Positions 1 to 9,000 of a stretch of 30,817 nt of DNA are shown in pieces (positions within the stretch are counted from its first letter, which is position 1; each line of letters starts with the position of its first letter). Made by a program: the position numbers and the translations under genes. The stretch is from NCBI GenBank assembly GCA_023091735.1, contig JALKBU010000614.1, positions 1 to 30,817 of the forward strand, given 5' to 3'. Origin of the DNA: Trichomonas tenax. Its lineage: Eukaryota; Parabasalia; Trichomonadida; Trichomonadidae. The notes under the pieces are model-generated. The model saw only the letters and a list, made by a program, of their open reading frames with translations, was not told the DNA's origin and made no database searches.

Positions 1-542
1 ATACTTAGCGTGGAGTTTCAATCTATAAATGTCAGTATTGTTTAGACTACAAAGATATTTATAACACTTTTTATAAAAGTGACAATTTGCCCGCGCAAAA
101 AGGTGACAGTTTATTCATGAAAAGTGAATTTAAGGTTTAACTGTCACTTTTTGATGTTCACTTTTGTCCTAGACTCTAAAATCACATATCAAATGCAATA
201 AAGTTGTTAGCCAAATGTCACTTTATCATGTAATTTGATAGATATATTAAAGGATCTTTGTTGGGAATCAATTAAGTGTTATTAGATATATCAATACGAT
301 TAAAGCATGAGATGTTTTTGATTCATGAAATGATTGATATATAAATTTCATGCAGAATTGCTCTGTTCATATGTTATTCATATAATAAAGATCAATGATA
401 TCTTTGTCATGATTCTTGATAAATGATTCACATGAATTAAGCTTGGGATTCGTGATAATAGAAGATTGACATGAAAATCAAATAGCTAAAATCGATATAT
501 AGATTATGGTATAACAAGAATTGTGATTGATAATCATGAGGA
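1..542. other. AT-rich intergenic region upstream of the glycosyltransferase gene
   Basis: No open frame of convincing composition is seen. The left part holds several GTCACTTT-type strings (144-153, 217-226) and their reverse (AAAAGTGACA near 75-85), plus a GC-rich CCGCGCAAAAAG string at 91-102. These could be promoter elements of the gene at 543 or of a gene beyond the left edge. I see no tRNA or repeat array. Confidence 0.5.
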
Positions 543-1769
543 GTGAAAAATTGCCATTATTTCCAAATTTTCAAGACTCGACTTCGTGCACGAAGAAGAT
601 CACAATTTTGGAGCATTTCACGACTAAAAATATCCACACTCATCGCAAATGTATTCGTTTTTGCTGTTGTGTTCGTTTTAAAAACAGAATCTAAAATCGA
701 TTTTTCAATTAATTTTGCAAATTTTAAAGAATTACACGATGCTGTTGAAAAATACTTAGGTGGTGCCGCTTTACTTGATGAAATATCAATTATTTCAAAG
801 CTACACGACATTTCAAATTTCAAAAATTGTATCTTATGCAAGAATCCTCAAAAGCACAACAAAAACAAAAGCAATCCGAACGATTTAGCATTATCATTTG
901 GTTTTGGCGAAAAAGTACACAACTTTTTAACATGGTTGCGAAATCTTCGATCGACAGGATGTGTTTGTGGCGTTATAGTTTTCATAGACCAGGGATACCT
1001 CAACAATTTCAAAAAAGAAGTCCTTACAGAAATCCAAAATTGCGGAGTTTATTTTATTAAATTGCATAATTTTGAAGGAGTAGATGCGAGAACACTTCGA
1101 AATCTTGTTCTTTTATCGTTTTTGGATAACTATGGTCATTATTTTGATAGAATAATGATAAATGATATTTTTGATACATATTTTCAAGGAGATCCATTTG
1201 ATGAGCATTTACCAAGTGACAAAATTTCATTTTCAGTTGAAAAAGTCGACTTTGCACATCACGACTGGGCAAGAAAGCAACAAATTTCAACGGATGATAA
1301 TTATTCGGAAGAGTTTTACGAATCGAAGTTTCTGATCAACGGAGGTGTTCTCATAGGTCCAGCAATGAAAATGTATGATCTTTACGCCAAAATGTTTGAT
1401 CCCAAGATATTTTTCAGAAAAGGAGTGAATGATCAATCAATACTGAATTTCATCGTGTATAGGTCGGAATCTGATTACTTTATTGACTACAATTCAACAT
1501 ATCTTGCTTCTGCTGCTTATTCTCTATTCGAGATGTTTGCAAGATCGGATAAAAAGATGTACGAAATGAATGAGAAAAATGCTCCAGTTCTTATTCATCA
1601 ATTCGATAGAATATGTTCTTTGATCAAGAAGCAAGTTGAAGTTTGTCCAGTAATTAAATCATTGGGAAAGACAAGAGATCTTAAACATGGAGACCCACAG
1701 AGACCGAGGTATGATTATATTATGCAAAAATGCGGTGCAGACAAATCACTGACAAGAATGGAAGGTTGA
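543..1769 (+). CDS. Type II membrane GT-A-like nucleotide-diphospho-sugar transferase, start codon lost or non-AUG
   Basis: The product is 408 residues if read from the GTG at 543. The N-terminus is basic (RLRARRRS), followed by one hydrophobic segment at about residues 31-47, which fits a single-pass Golgi/ER type II anchor with a lumenal catalytic domain. Around residues 204-219 is NDIFDTYFQGDPF, matching the aspartate-rich hhxDxxDxxFQxDPF signature of a protist and plant transferase-like family. INGGVLIG (about 263-270) and NDQ (296-298) are further GT-A-type landmarks. The sugar donor and acceptor are unknown. The frame is closed by TGA at 537-539, and no in-frame ATG precedes the anchor. 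The nearest ATG (536) lies in another frame that ends soon after. The rest of the frame is intact, so the gene may have lost its start by one substitution, carry a sequence error, or start at GTG. The family call is by motif only. Confidence 0.65.
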   Translation: MKNCHYFQIFKTRLRARRRSQFWSISRLKISTLIANVFVFAVVFVLKTESKIDFSINFANFKELHDAVEKYLGGAALLDEISIISKLHDISNFKNCILCKNPQKHNKNKSNPNDLALSFGFGEKVHNFLTWLRNLRSTGCVCGVIVFIDQGYLNNFKKEVLTEIQNCGVYFIKLHNFEGVDARTLRNLVLLSFLDNYGHYFDRIMINDIFDTYFQGDPFDEHLPSDKISFSVEKVDFAHHDWARKQQISTDDNYSEEFYESKFLINGGVLIGPAMKMYDLYAKMFDPKIFFRKGVNDQSILNFIVYRSESDYFIDYNSTYLASAAYSLFEMFARSDKKMYEMNEKNAPVLIHQFDRICSLIKKQVEVCPVIKSLGKTRDLKHGDPQRPRYDYIMQKCGADKSLTRMEG

Positions 1770-2140
1770 TCAATTTCCTCTTTAGTTGATATATTCATTC
1801 TTTGTTTTGAAATTCTCCGAGTGATCAAATCACACAAAGAATGCAATGTTCAGCAACTGATCAAATGGCACAAAAAACAAATTAATATATTAATATATCG
1901 ATCAAATTTTATGCTCTGTATCATGATTTTGTCCAACATATTTAAGGAGTTACTAATAAGAGATTGTTTAGTTTATTGTTGAAGGAACAAAATTGATGTA
2001 TGACTTGAGATATTCAACATTGCATCTTGAGTTTTCTTTCGATGTTTGAAAAGTTGATTTTTTAAATGTTTAATAAAAATATTTTTGTTTTTTTTATGCA
2101 ATTAACAATTTTGATATAATAAAATTTGACATTTTCAAGA
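1770..2140. other. Intergenic region between glycosyltransferase and CLEC16A-like genes
   Basis: This is AT-rich DNA without a supported gene. It holds an imperfect direct repeat, TGATCAAATcaCACAAAG near 1822 and TGATCAAATggCACAAAA near 1859, 37 bp apart. The last 40 bases are almost pure A/T and lead to the ATG at 2141. Confidence 0.5.
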
Positions 2141-3790
2141 ATGATTAAAGATGATTTGTACAAAGTTTGTCACAACGTCGTCAAATCATATTCAGAAGAA
2201 AATCTGAGATCTTTCATAGACTACGTCGATAAAATAAAGGAATTAGTTTCGAATTCAACGGATTCATATCAAGATAAATTAAAACAATTGAAATACGCCG
2301 GTGTCTTGAAAGCATACAACGAAATTTTGCAAAATCCAATAGACACTGATGTACAATTCAAATTATTGCGATTATTTGATTTTTTGATTCAAACTTGTTC
2401 GAAAACAGAAGAAATCGAAATACTCTTCAAAGATGGTGTAACGAACAGTATTTTAACATACCCATTTGACCTTTCACATATTGATGTATTACAATCTTAT
2501 ATGACAATTTTAAAAGGAATATCAATAAATTTGAAAATCATACCATTGCAATACATATATTCCGAAACGCAGTTTCGTTGTCCTTTATTCGATCATGCAA
2601 TCGCATATATCGATCATCAAGATTCAACAACAATCGCAGCGGCAAGATTTGTTGTGCTAAAACTGTTTTTATGCAAAATTCCTGAACTTACAGATATCAT
2701 TTCATCACCATCAACAAAAAATCACATCGCGAATTTAATTGAACATCTTGACGCAGATGGATTCGTTTTTATTGTTGATTTTCTTAACATTGTTCCATTA
2801 GAACTTCAAGAATTCACAATCGAAAAAATTAGATCGACAATAATTTCGAGTTCATTTAAGTTTTTCGCGCAAGCTATAACATATCTTACAGACTCTCCAG
2901 CAAAGTCAATGCTTATGGAAGTTATTCCTATTTATCTTTCAAAAACAACTTCAAGAGATTTATTATATTTATCTGTTCTTCTTTTCTGTTTAAACAAGAA
3001 CATAATACTCGCGGACAAGGCAGACAAACTTGGATTGATTATTACTGGAAGATATCCAGTTATTCCGCGATTTAATAATAATAAACAACTTCCAAGACAA
3101 ACTCAGAAAGGAAAATTATATAATGAGCTTGGATACATGCTTCAGCAGAGGTTGTGTGTGGTTTCTGTTGCAATGATTCTCAGGATTCTTGAAAATCTAA
3201 CATCAGGTCCTCCAAACATTGTAAGAAGTGTCAGACACGATATAATCTCTAGTATTCGCAATAAAATGAATTACGAGGTCTTTGAGGTGCTTCACAACCC
3301 AGTACAAACACGCCAAAGAACAGATATTGAGTATCTTCTATCAGATCGAAATGATCAAAGACACAGTGAGATTGTTGAGCTAATATTGCAACTTGCTGAG
3401 ATAGAAGCATCACTGCACAGATGGAGGAAAGAGCCATTCACATGGTTCAAGCTCCAAGACATTAATTCAGACTTTGAACAACGTTTTGCACTTCAAGATG
3501 ATAAATTCATTTCTCTTTTCTCAAACGAGTTGGAAATTGAAGAAAATAAGCGAGTTAGATTATGGGATGCAACAATAGACTCCTCGCAACAAAGCAAAGA
3601 TAAAAAGAATGTTGTTATCTGGATTAAATCAAGTCCAAAGACAAAAGCTCGTTCGCTTCTTTCGATAGACAAAATGAAACAAATTCTGACATTTCCAACA
3701 GCTGCAGCTGCATCACATTTCGAAAGTGAAGTTATCTCAAGGCAGTTAAAACTCTGCGAAGAAGTTCTTGATCTTATTGAAGATAATTAA
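2141..3790 (+). CDS. CLEC16A / GOP-1 / Ema-like FPL-domain protein
   Basis: The product is 549 residues from the ATG at 2141; a longer frame exists only by using TTG at 2126. Residues about 50-190 align by eye with the FPL domain of CLEC16A (fly Ema, worm GOP-1, plant TT9). NSILTYPFDLSHIDVLQSYM corresponds to the family's NSIIVHKFDFSDEEI segment, followed by a conserved ILKGISINLK helix and an FDHAIAYIDH region like the family's EAIKFFNHPES. In animals these proteins act on late endosomes, retromer/Rab7 and autophagy or mitophagy. The C-terminal 150 residues are less conserved and include a strand-rich stretch (KNVVIWIK) followed by helices, possibly a small PH-like fold. It is shorter than human CLEC16A (about 1050 residues), as expected without the disordered tail. 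It converges on the SNARE gene at 3896. I am fairly confident of the family; the cellular role is inferred. Confidence 0.8.
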   Translation: MIKDDLYKVCHNVVKSYSEENLRSFIDYVDKIKELVSNSTDSYQDKLKQLKYAGVLKAYNEILQNPIDTDVQFKLLRLFDFLIQTCSKTEEIEILFKDGVTNSILTYPFDLSHIDVLQSYMTILKGISINLKIIPLQYIYSETQFRCPLFDHAIAYIDHQDSTTIAAARFVVLKLFLCKIPELTDIISSPSTKNHIANLIEHLDADGFVFIVDFLNIVPLELQEFTIEKIRSTIISSSFKFFAQAITYLTDSPAKSMLMEVIPIYLSKTTSRDLLYLSVLLFCLNKNIILADKADKLGLIITGRYPVIPRFNNNKQLPRQTQKGKLYNELGYMLQQRLCVVSVAMILRILENLTSGPPNIVRSVRHDIISSIRNKMNYEVFEVLHNPVQTRQRTDIEYLLSDRNDQRHSEIVELILQLAEIEASLHRWRKEPFTWFKLQDINSDFEQRFALQDDKFISLFSNELEIEENKRVRLWDATIDSSQQSKDKKNVVIWIKSSPKTKARSLLSIDKMKQILTFPTAAAASHFESEVISRQLKLCEEVLDLIEDN

Positions 3791-3836
3791 TTATAATATT
3801 TTTTGTTTGTTTGTATTTTTCTAAAATTGGTAATTC

Positions 3837-3857
3837 AAAAAAAAAAAAAAAAAAAAA
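3837..3857 (+). repeat. A21 homopolymer tract downstream of the CLEC16A-like gene
   Basis: Twenty-one uninterrupted A bases lie on the coding strand 47 bp after the TAA of the CLEC16A-like gene, between two convergent genes. It is one of only two such long A tracts noticed in the window; the other follows TOR. Confidence 0.95.
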
Positions 3858-3895
3858 TCATAAATATCCAAACAAGTATTTAACAATATACTATC

Positions 3896-4765
3896 TTAGA
3901 ACTTAACAAATCTTGTAACAATGAAATAAATGCAAGCGAGAATAACAAGAAGTAAGAAAATGTCGATGCAGCAGTTCGAGCAGCTGCCTTGTTTCTCCAA
4001 GAACTTGTTGACTCTATCTGTTGTCGATTGAAGTTTGTCGTCAACTTTATCCATCTTATTTTCAACTTCATCAGTCATAACGCCGAGGATTTGATATTCC
4101 TGCTGCAACTGATTTGCGATGTAAACGAGCTGTGTTGTGCCTTCAACGAGTTGATCTAATTGTGAATCGATTTCTTGCTCGTTCTTATTGATCTGGAGTC
4201 TCCAATCCTCGATGCCTGCGATTTCTTCGTACTCAGATTCTGTTGGTGAAGGGACGAATGTCGCTAATTGTGGTGTTGCTGATTCATCGAAGTTTGCGCC
4301 TTTGAGGAGTGCACGTTTCTTTGGATCATCCTTAACAGAAACGAACGAGTGACCTCTCATCCAGCGTTCACATTCATCAATTCTCGCATCGCAAAGATCA
4401 CAGAGTTTCTTTCTGTTTTTGAGACCCTCACTGGTCTTATTCTTCTTACGGAGTTTCTCCTCTTCGTCGGAAACAATTAGACGAAGCTGATCGACTTTTG
4501 CACGCATATCTTTAATAGAGTTGCGAATTTGCGTTGTCATTTTAACAATTTCAGCTTTCTGGTCACGAGTACCGATAGCTTCAGCGAATTCATCACGATT
4601 CTTGATATCTAGGCGGCACTGTCTTTCCATTTCACAAATTTCGTTCTTTAGACGTGTAAATTCATCCATTTCGTTTTCGGTGCCATCTTTATCGTTTTTG
4701 TCACCAGAACCTGTCTCTTTCGCCATCGCTTTAGCTCTGCTTATCAATTTCTCGAGCTCCGCCAT
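3896..4765 (-). CDS. Qc-type SNARE (SYP7/syntaxin-like), tail-anchored
   Basis: The product is 289 residues, starting at ATG 4765-4763. The N-terminal half is highly charged and helical, with heptad-like repeats suggesting an N-terminal helical bundle. Residues about 195-260 form a SNARE motif (LDQLVEGTTQLVYIANQLQQ...). Aligned with plant SYP71-type Qc-SNAREs, the central zero-layer glutamine falls at Q225 (QEYQILGVM), followed by the usual DEVENKMDKVDDKL heptads. A short cysteine-containing stretch (SCSNCC) precedes a hydrophobic membrane anchor at about 266-286, which ends in a short basic tail. Such proteins sit on endomembranes and contribute one helix to the four-helix fusion complex. 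The cysteines next to the membrane could be acylated, which is inference. The gene converges on the CLEC16A-like gene with 105 bp between stops. The Qc subclass is less certain than SNARE identity. Confidence 0.85.
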   Translation of the reverse strand: MAELEKLISRAKAMAKETGSGDKNDKDGTENEMDEFTRLKNEICEMERQCRLDIKNRDEFAEAIGTRDQKAEIVKMTTQIRNSIKDMRAKVDQLRLIVSDEEEKLRKKNKTSEGLKNRKKLCDLCDARIDECERWMRGHSFVSVKDDPKKRALLKGANFDESATPQLATFVPSPTESEYEEIAGIEDWRLQINKNEQEIDSQLDQLVEGTTQLVYIANQLQQEYQILGVMTDEVENKMDKVDDKLQSTTDRVNKFLEKQGSCSNCCIDIFLLLVILACIYFIVTRFVKF

Positions 4766-4773
4766 TTTTTTTG

Positions 4774-4951
4774 TTTTGTAAAATCACTTTTTCACGAAAA
4801 AATCAACGATGTGAAATTTTATTACGGGCGTAAAAGTTATCTTTACATAACTATTTAACACTATACATGTCAATAGACACTACTTTACTTGGCAAAATAT
4901 TGTTATATGACAAAATATATAAATGACATCTGTTAACAAGTTTACATGACA
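4774..4951 (-). promoter_or_regulatory. Putative upstream region of the SNARE gene with recurrent TTTACNTGRCA motifs
   Basis: The leader contains TTTTGTAAAA (4774-4783; TTTTACAAAA on the coding strand), 9 bp upstream of the ATG. Further upstream are TTTACTTGGCA (4884-4894), TTATATGACA (4903-4912) and TTTACATGACA (4941-4951), variants of a motif repeated at 17.5, 18.85 and 29.6 kb. Promoter function is inferred from position only. Confidence 0.35.
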
Positions 4952-5177
4952 TAAAGTCACTGAAATAACCATAAACTCATTCAAATGGCCATATACCAAA
5001 TTGAAAAAACTGTTTTGTCATCGAAAATTGACATACAATCATCACCTAAAAAAGAAATATAAGCTTTTTATAAAAAATAATAACATTTACTAAAAAACAA
5101 TCATTGACACTTTTTTAAACAGAAATTTGGCACCAAATTCGTTAGGTGCGAATGAACAAGCACAGTGACGAAATTTG

Positions 5178-5303
5178 TCTACGAATGAACAAGAAGCTAC
5201 GAATCGTCAAGCACTGAAGAATGAACAAGAAGCTGCGAATCAACAAGATCTAAAGAATGAACAAGATCTGAAGAATCAACAAGCAGCTACGAATGAACAC
5301 GTC
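5178..5303 (+). repeat. 18-bp minisatellite, seven degenerate units encoding Asn/Gln/Glu-rich hexapeptides
   Basis: Seven consecutive 18-bp units share the pattern NCTNNGAATNAACAAGNN. In one plus-strand frame they encode hexapeptides of the form [ALS][TK]N[EQR]Q[EDA], for example ATNEQE and LKNEQD. No ATG precedes the frame, and downstream the frame runs on only about 60 bp. It may be a relic of a coding repeat or a simple non-coding minisatellite. Confidence 0.85.
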
Positions 5304-5400
5304 TTCCTACAATGTCGAATTGCATTTGATTCAAGAATCCGTTGTTCAGAGCTTCCATGAGTTCAATGTACTCGTCACTATTGGTGAAGCCATCCTTCGT
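5290..5400 (-). pseudogene. Short coding-like fragment, family unknown
   Basis: On the minus strand a 37-codon stretch bounded by stops reads with coding-like composition (DGFTNSDEYIELMEALNNGF, then LNQMQFDIVG). It has no start codon. It overlaps the last minisatellite unit. I read it as a broken gene piece; the family is not recognised. Confidence 0.25.
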
Positions 5401-6031
5401 TTAAAAATTAATAAACGTTCATGTTTTTTTTTGAGTGAAAAATTATCGTTTGGCCTGCTTTCGAAAAACCAAACACTCTCAAATTTGAGAATCTCGTCAC
5501 CTTTTTATTTGAATTTTTTAAAATATGACACGTAAAGTTTTGTAAATATATCAAAAATTCAGGAGGTATCCAAAATCGTATACTGCCTTTATTAATGGTA
5601 TACGGCCATTCAAATTACTTTGTTTTCTTTTTTGAGAGTTTGGAAAACGGTTTTTATTCCATTTGGAATCATCTGACTCAAAAACGAATATTGAGTGCTA
5701 AAATCCTTGCAGATCAACAGGGATTGAAGTGTGTTATTGATAGTTAAAATCAAGCTAACTAAAATCTTTATTTTTAACAGATATAATTTTGGTTTTTCTA
5801 GAAAATTAATCGATGATCACCCACAGGCATCGCAGATCGATACTGTTATATGATTGCAAGTTATCCTATGAAGAATTTAGGATAGGAATGAAGATGGAGA
5901 AATTTCAGGTAAAAGTCTGAAATTCAAAAAATGCACTATGAGAATGCCATCAGGAGGCGATGGACACATCAACGGCACTAAAATTAAGCAAAATTTGTTC
6001 AATGGTGAAATGACCGTCACTTTTTAGTTCC

Positions 6032-9000
6032 ATGAAAAGTATTGCAAATGCTCAGATATTTGCAATAATCCATTCGGGACCCTTGAAAAGTCAATCTGAT
6101 TGGGAGAGACACCGCAAAGAAGCTCTCTCTTCAATCGGACAGTACCTTCTCAATCTGAATGATTCCGAACTCAATAACGTCTATTCCGAATGGGAAAATG
6201 ATATACTTGAGACAGGGAACCCTGAAGATGTCGAAAAGTCACTGCACACGCTTTTTATAATATCGATTTTACACTATTATAAGCGATCTTTTAACCAATC
6301 TAAAAAAGTTTTCGACCAAATTTTCAAATTTTTGGCCTCCAAGAATCGAGAAATATGCAAAACAGCTGCCAGGGAGCTTTATTTCCTTGGAAATGAAAAT
6401 CCAGAAAACACACAATATCTGCGCGAAACATTAGAAATTTCAAAACAACATCTATCAGCGACACAGAGAACTACAATGACATTCAACGCGTTTTCAATAA
6501 TAAATGAAATAGGAAGATTTCTTCTTCGAGACGTATTTTCTATTACAATGGGCCACCAGCCGGAAGTTTATAACGCATCGATTTGCAAAGACTCTGAGCT
6601 CAACATATTGGCATCAAAGGTAATGAAAATCCATCTCGAAGCTCTTCCAGTTCATTCTAGCGAAACTATGGCGAGTTCACTATTTTTAGATTACACAAAC
6701 AGAATGCAAACACACACAGCGTTGTCAACACCAGGTATGGTTTATGTTTTAGCTTCGATTTACAAATTATATCCGCAAGCAGTTAAGGTTCCTGTTTTAA
6801 TTGACAGATTAATCGCTGTCTGTTCTGTTCCGAAGATCGATGCATTGAGTTTTGCGCTCGATTTCTTAATCGATCTCGCAAAACGAGAGACTTTTACTGT
6901 CACCCAGTCAAATCAGTTAATCTTAATCATAATCTCGCAGGTGACATCATCGATCATAGATAAAGTGATTTTCGAAAGAATTATTAGTTTAATCAATATT
7001 TTCCCATCATCAAATATTCCAGGTCCATCAATATTACAATTAGTCTTGTTTTTGGTGACAAACGAAAGTCGCGCACAGTTCCATGATAAGGCTTTCAAAG
7101 TTTTATGTGCATTATTAAGGAAAATTAAAATGGCTGTACCGAAAAACTATTTTTCGATTTATTCGAAGCACTCCATCGAAGCTATCGCATTATCGTCTAC
7201 TCCAATTTCGCAGTTTAAAGAAGATTTATTAAAGCAATTCGGACTCGGAATCAGTTCAAAAGCGTCTGTGCAGCGTAAAACGTTGTCATTAAGAATCCTT
7301 TCAACGTTCAAAACAAAGTTATTCGATAGCATGCCTCCATTATTCGATGCATTACAGCATAATGCATATTCACCTGATGAAAATCTTCGCTGCCTCATGG
7401 CAAAGACACTACCAATATTTGAATGCGATACAGCTATGGATGAGCTCGTGAGAATGGCTGCTATGGATACATCCAAAAGAATCAGATTAATTGCGCTCAA
7501 AAACATCACTGATGAAGCAGTAGTACGAAATCCAACAAGAATCACTCAGTTATTAGCAGATCCATCGTTTAAAGTCCGCAGAGCTACAATTCCAATCGTT
7601 GCAAGTGTCGCAGCAACATGTTCTGTTTTAACGATTCCACGCATATTATCTTTCACGAATGACCTCTTGGCATCATGGACAGCTTACTCCACACCAAAGC
7701 GCGCAGCCAGGCTTTGCTCACTCCTTCCTTTGATCGCGAAAAACTTTGTGCAATATTCTCCGCCACTTGCGACAACACTCACATATTTCTGCGTCAAAAT
7801 CTTGTTGGGAGAAATTCCTCCAAACTCCGCAAACTTCGATGATCTCAGAAACCTGGTTCACAGAGATATCCAGCCGCCTCCAAAGCCACCAGTTGAAGCT
7901 GTTTGCCAGCGTTTGTACTATGTTGAAAATCGCACATTCATAGAACGCCGGGATGCTTATCTTTTCGACACATTATCAGAACTCGCATCGACAGTCGCTC
8001 CGTATCTTTGCCAGATCATTCCTGCTTTCGTCAACGCTTTCAAGACACCAGAGGGCGATTTACTTCATCTTTCAGCACTTAATGCTCTCACAAACATCGC
8101 TGTACAGACAAAGATGGCATTTAACATTCCAAGATTATTCCCTGAAGTCCCACGCCAACTCACAAACTTGCTCTCTCACTGCTCGCAGAAGGTTGCTATT
8201 GCCGTTTTGAAGTACACAGGAACAATCGGCATCAGCACAAGCACAATCACGCAGCAAAAGGCAAGCGAAGAAGTCGTCGAATGCAATGACATGAGATCAT
8301 CAAGATATTACACACATTTCGTCATGAAAGCATTGATTGAGATGCTCAAAGAGCCAATTCTTCCAGTTTTCACTGCAGCAACAACAATTTTGCTCAATGA
8401 AACAAATGATTCGCTTATTTTCTTGCCAAATATCATCAAAGCTTGCACATCGCAAATAGAAAACGACAAACTTCGTCCAACTCTCTTCAGTTACATGAAT
8501 ATGATTGTTTATAAAGTTGGAAGAAACATTGAACCATTCGTTAATCTCATCGAACCAGTTCTCATTTCACACATCAAAGAGACAGAGTGCATTCAGTTAT
8601 GCTCAAGACTTTCCTTGACATTAGTTTCTGAGTTCATTCCAACTGCTGCCAAAATCTTCCCGCTTGCTATCGAAGGTGCGAGATCTTGTCCAGAAAACAA
8701 AGTCTTCAAGGATCTTCTTAGGCTGCTCAACTTCTGCATTATTTTTCAGAGGCAGTCTTCAGAGGAATTTTTGGAGCTCGCAGAGTTCATTTCGAAGAAA
8801 AGTGATGAAGTTCGTGTCAGTTTCATTTTCAAGAGTCTTTCTCTTTTGGTTCAAAACTCAGCGATGAACCTTTACTCAAGCAGACTCGCACGTCTTTCTT
8901 TCAGTGTCCTCGCTCGAAAGAACTTGTTTGAAGTTCAGCAGCTTCTTGTCAACTTAGTTGCAAGCGGCGATCTTTCGACACGTTCTATTTCGGTCGCCAT

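Larger units (their letters stand above)
4952..6031. other. Intergenic region upstream of TOR
   Basis: About 1.1 kb of AT-rich DNA without an intact gene. It contains the 18-bp minisatellite at 5178-5303 and the minus-strand coding-like scrap at 5290-5400, listed separately. The 3' end carries GTCACTTTTT (6016-6025) just 6 bp before the TOR start codon, a string repeated elsewhere in intergenic DNA. The stretch 5401-6000 shows only short random frames. Confidence 0.5.

Noticed and set aside
7159..7545. Minus-strand open frames inside TOR and the solenoid (for example 7159-7545, 22551-22940)
   Set aside because: They lie antisense to strongly coding sequence and have no recognisable domain; they are frame shadows.
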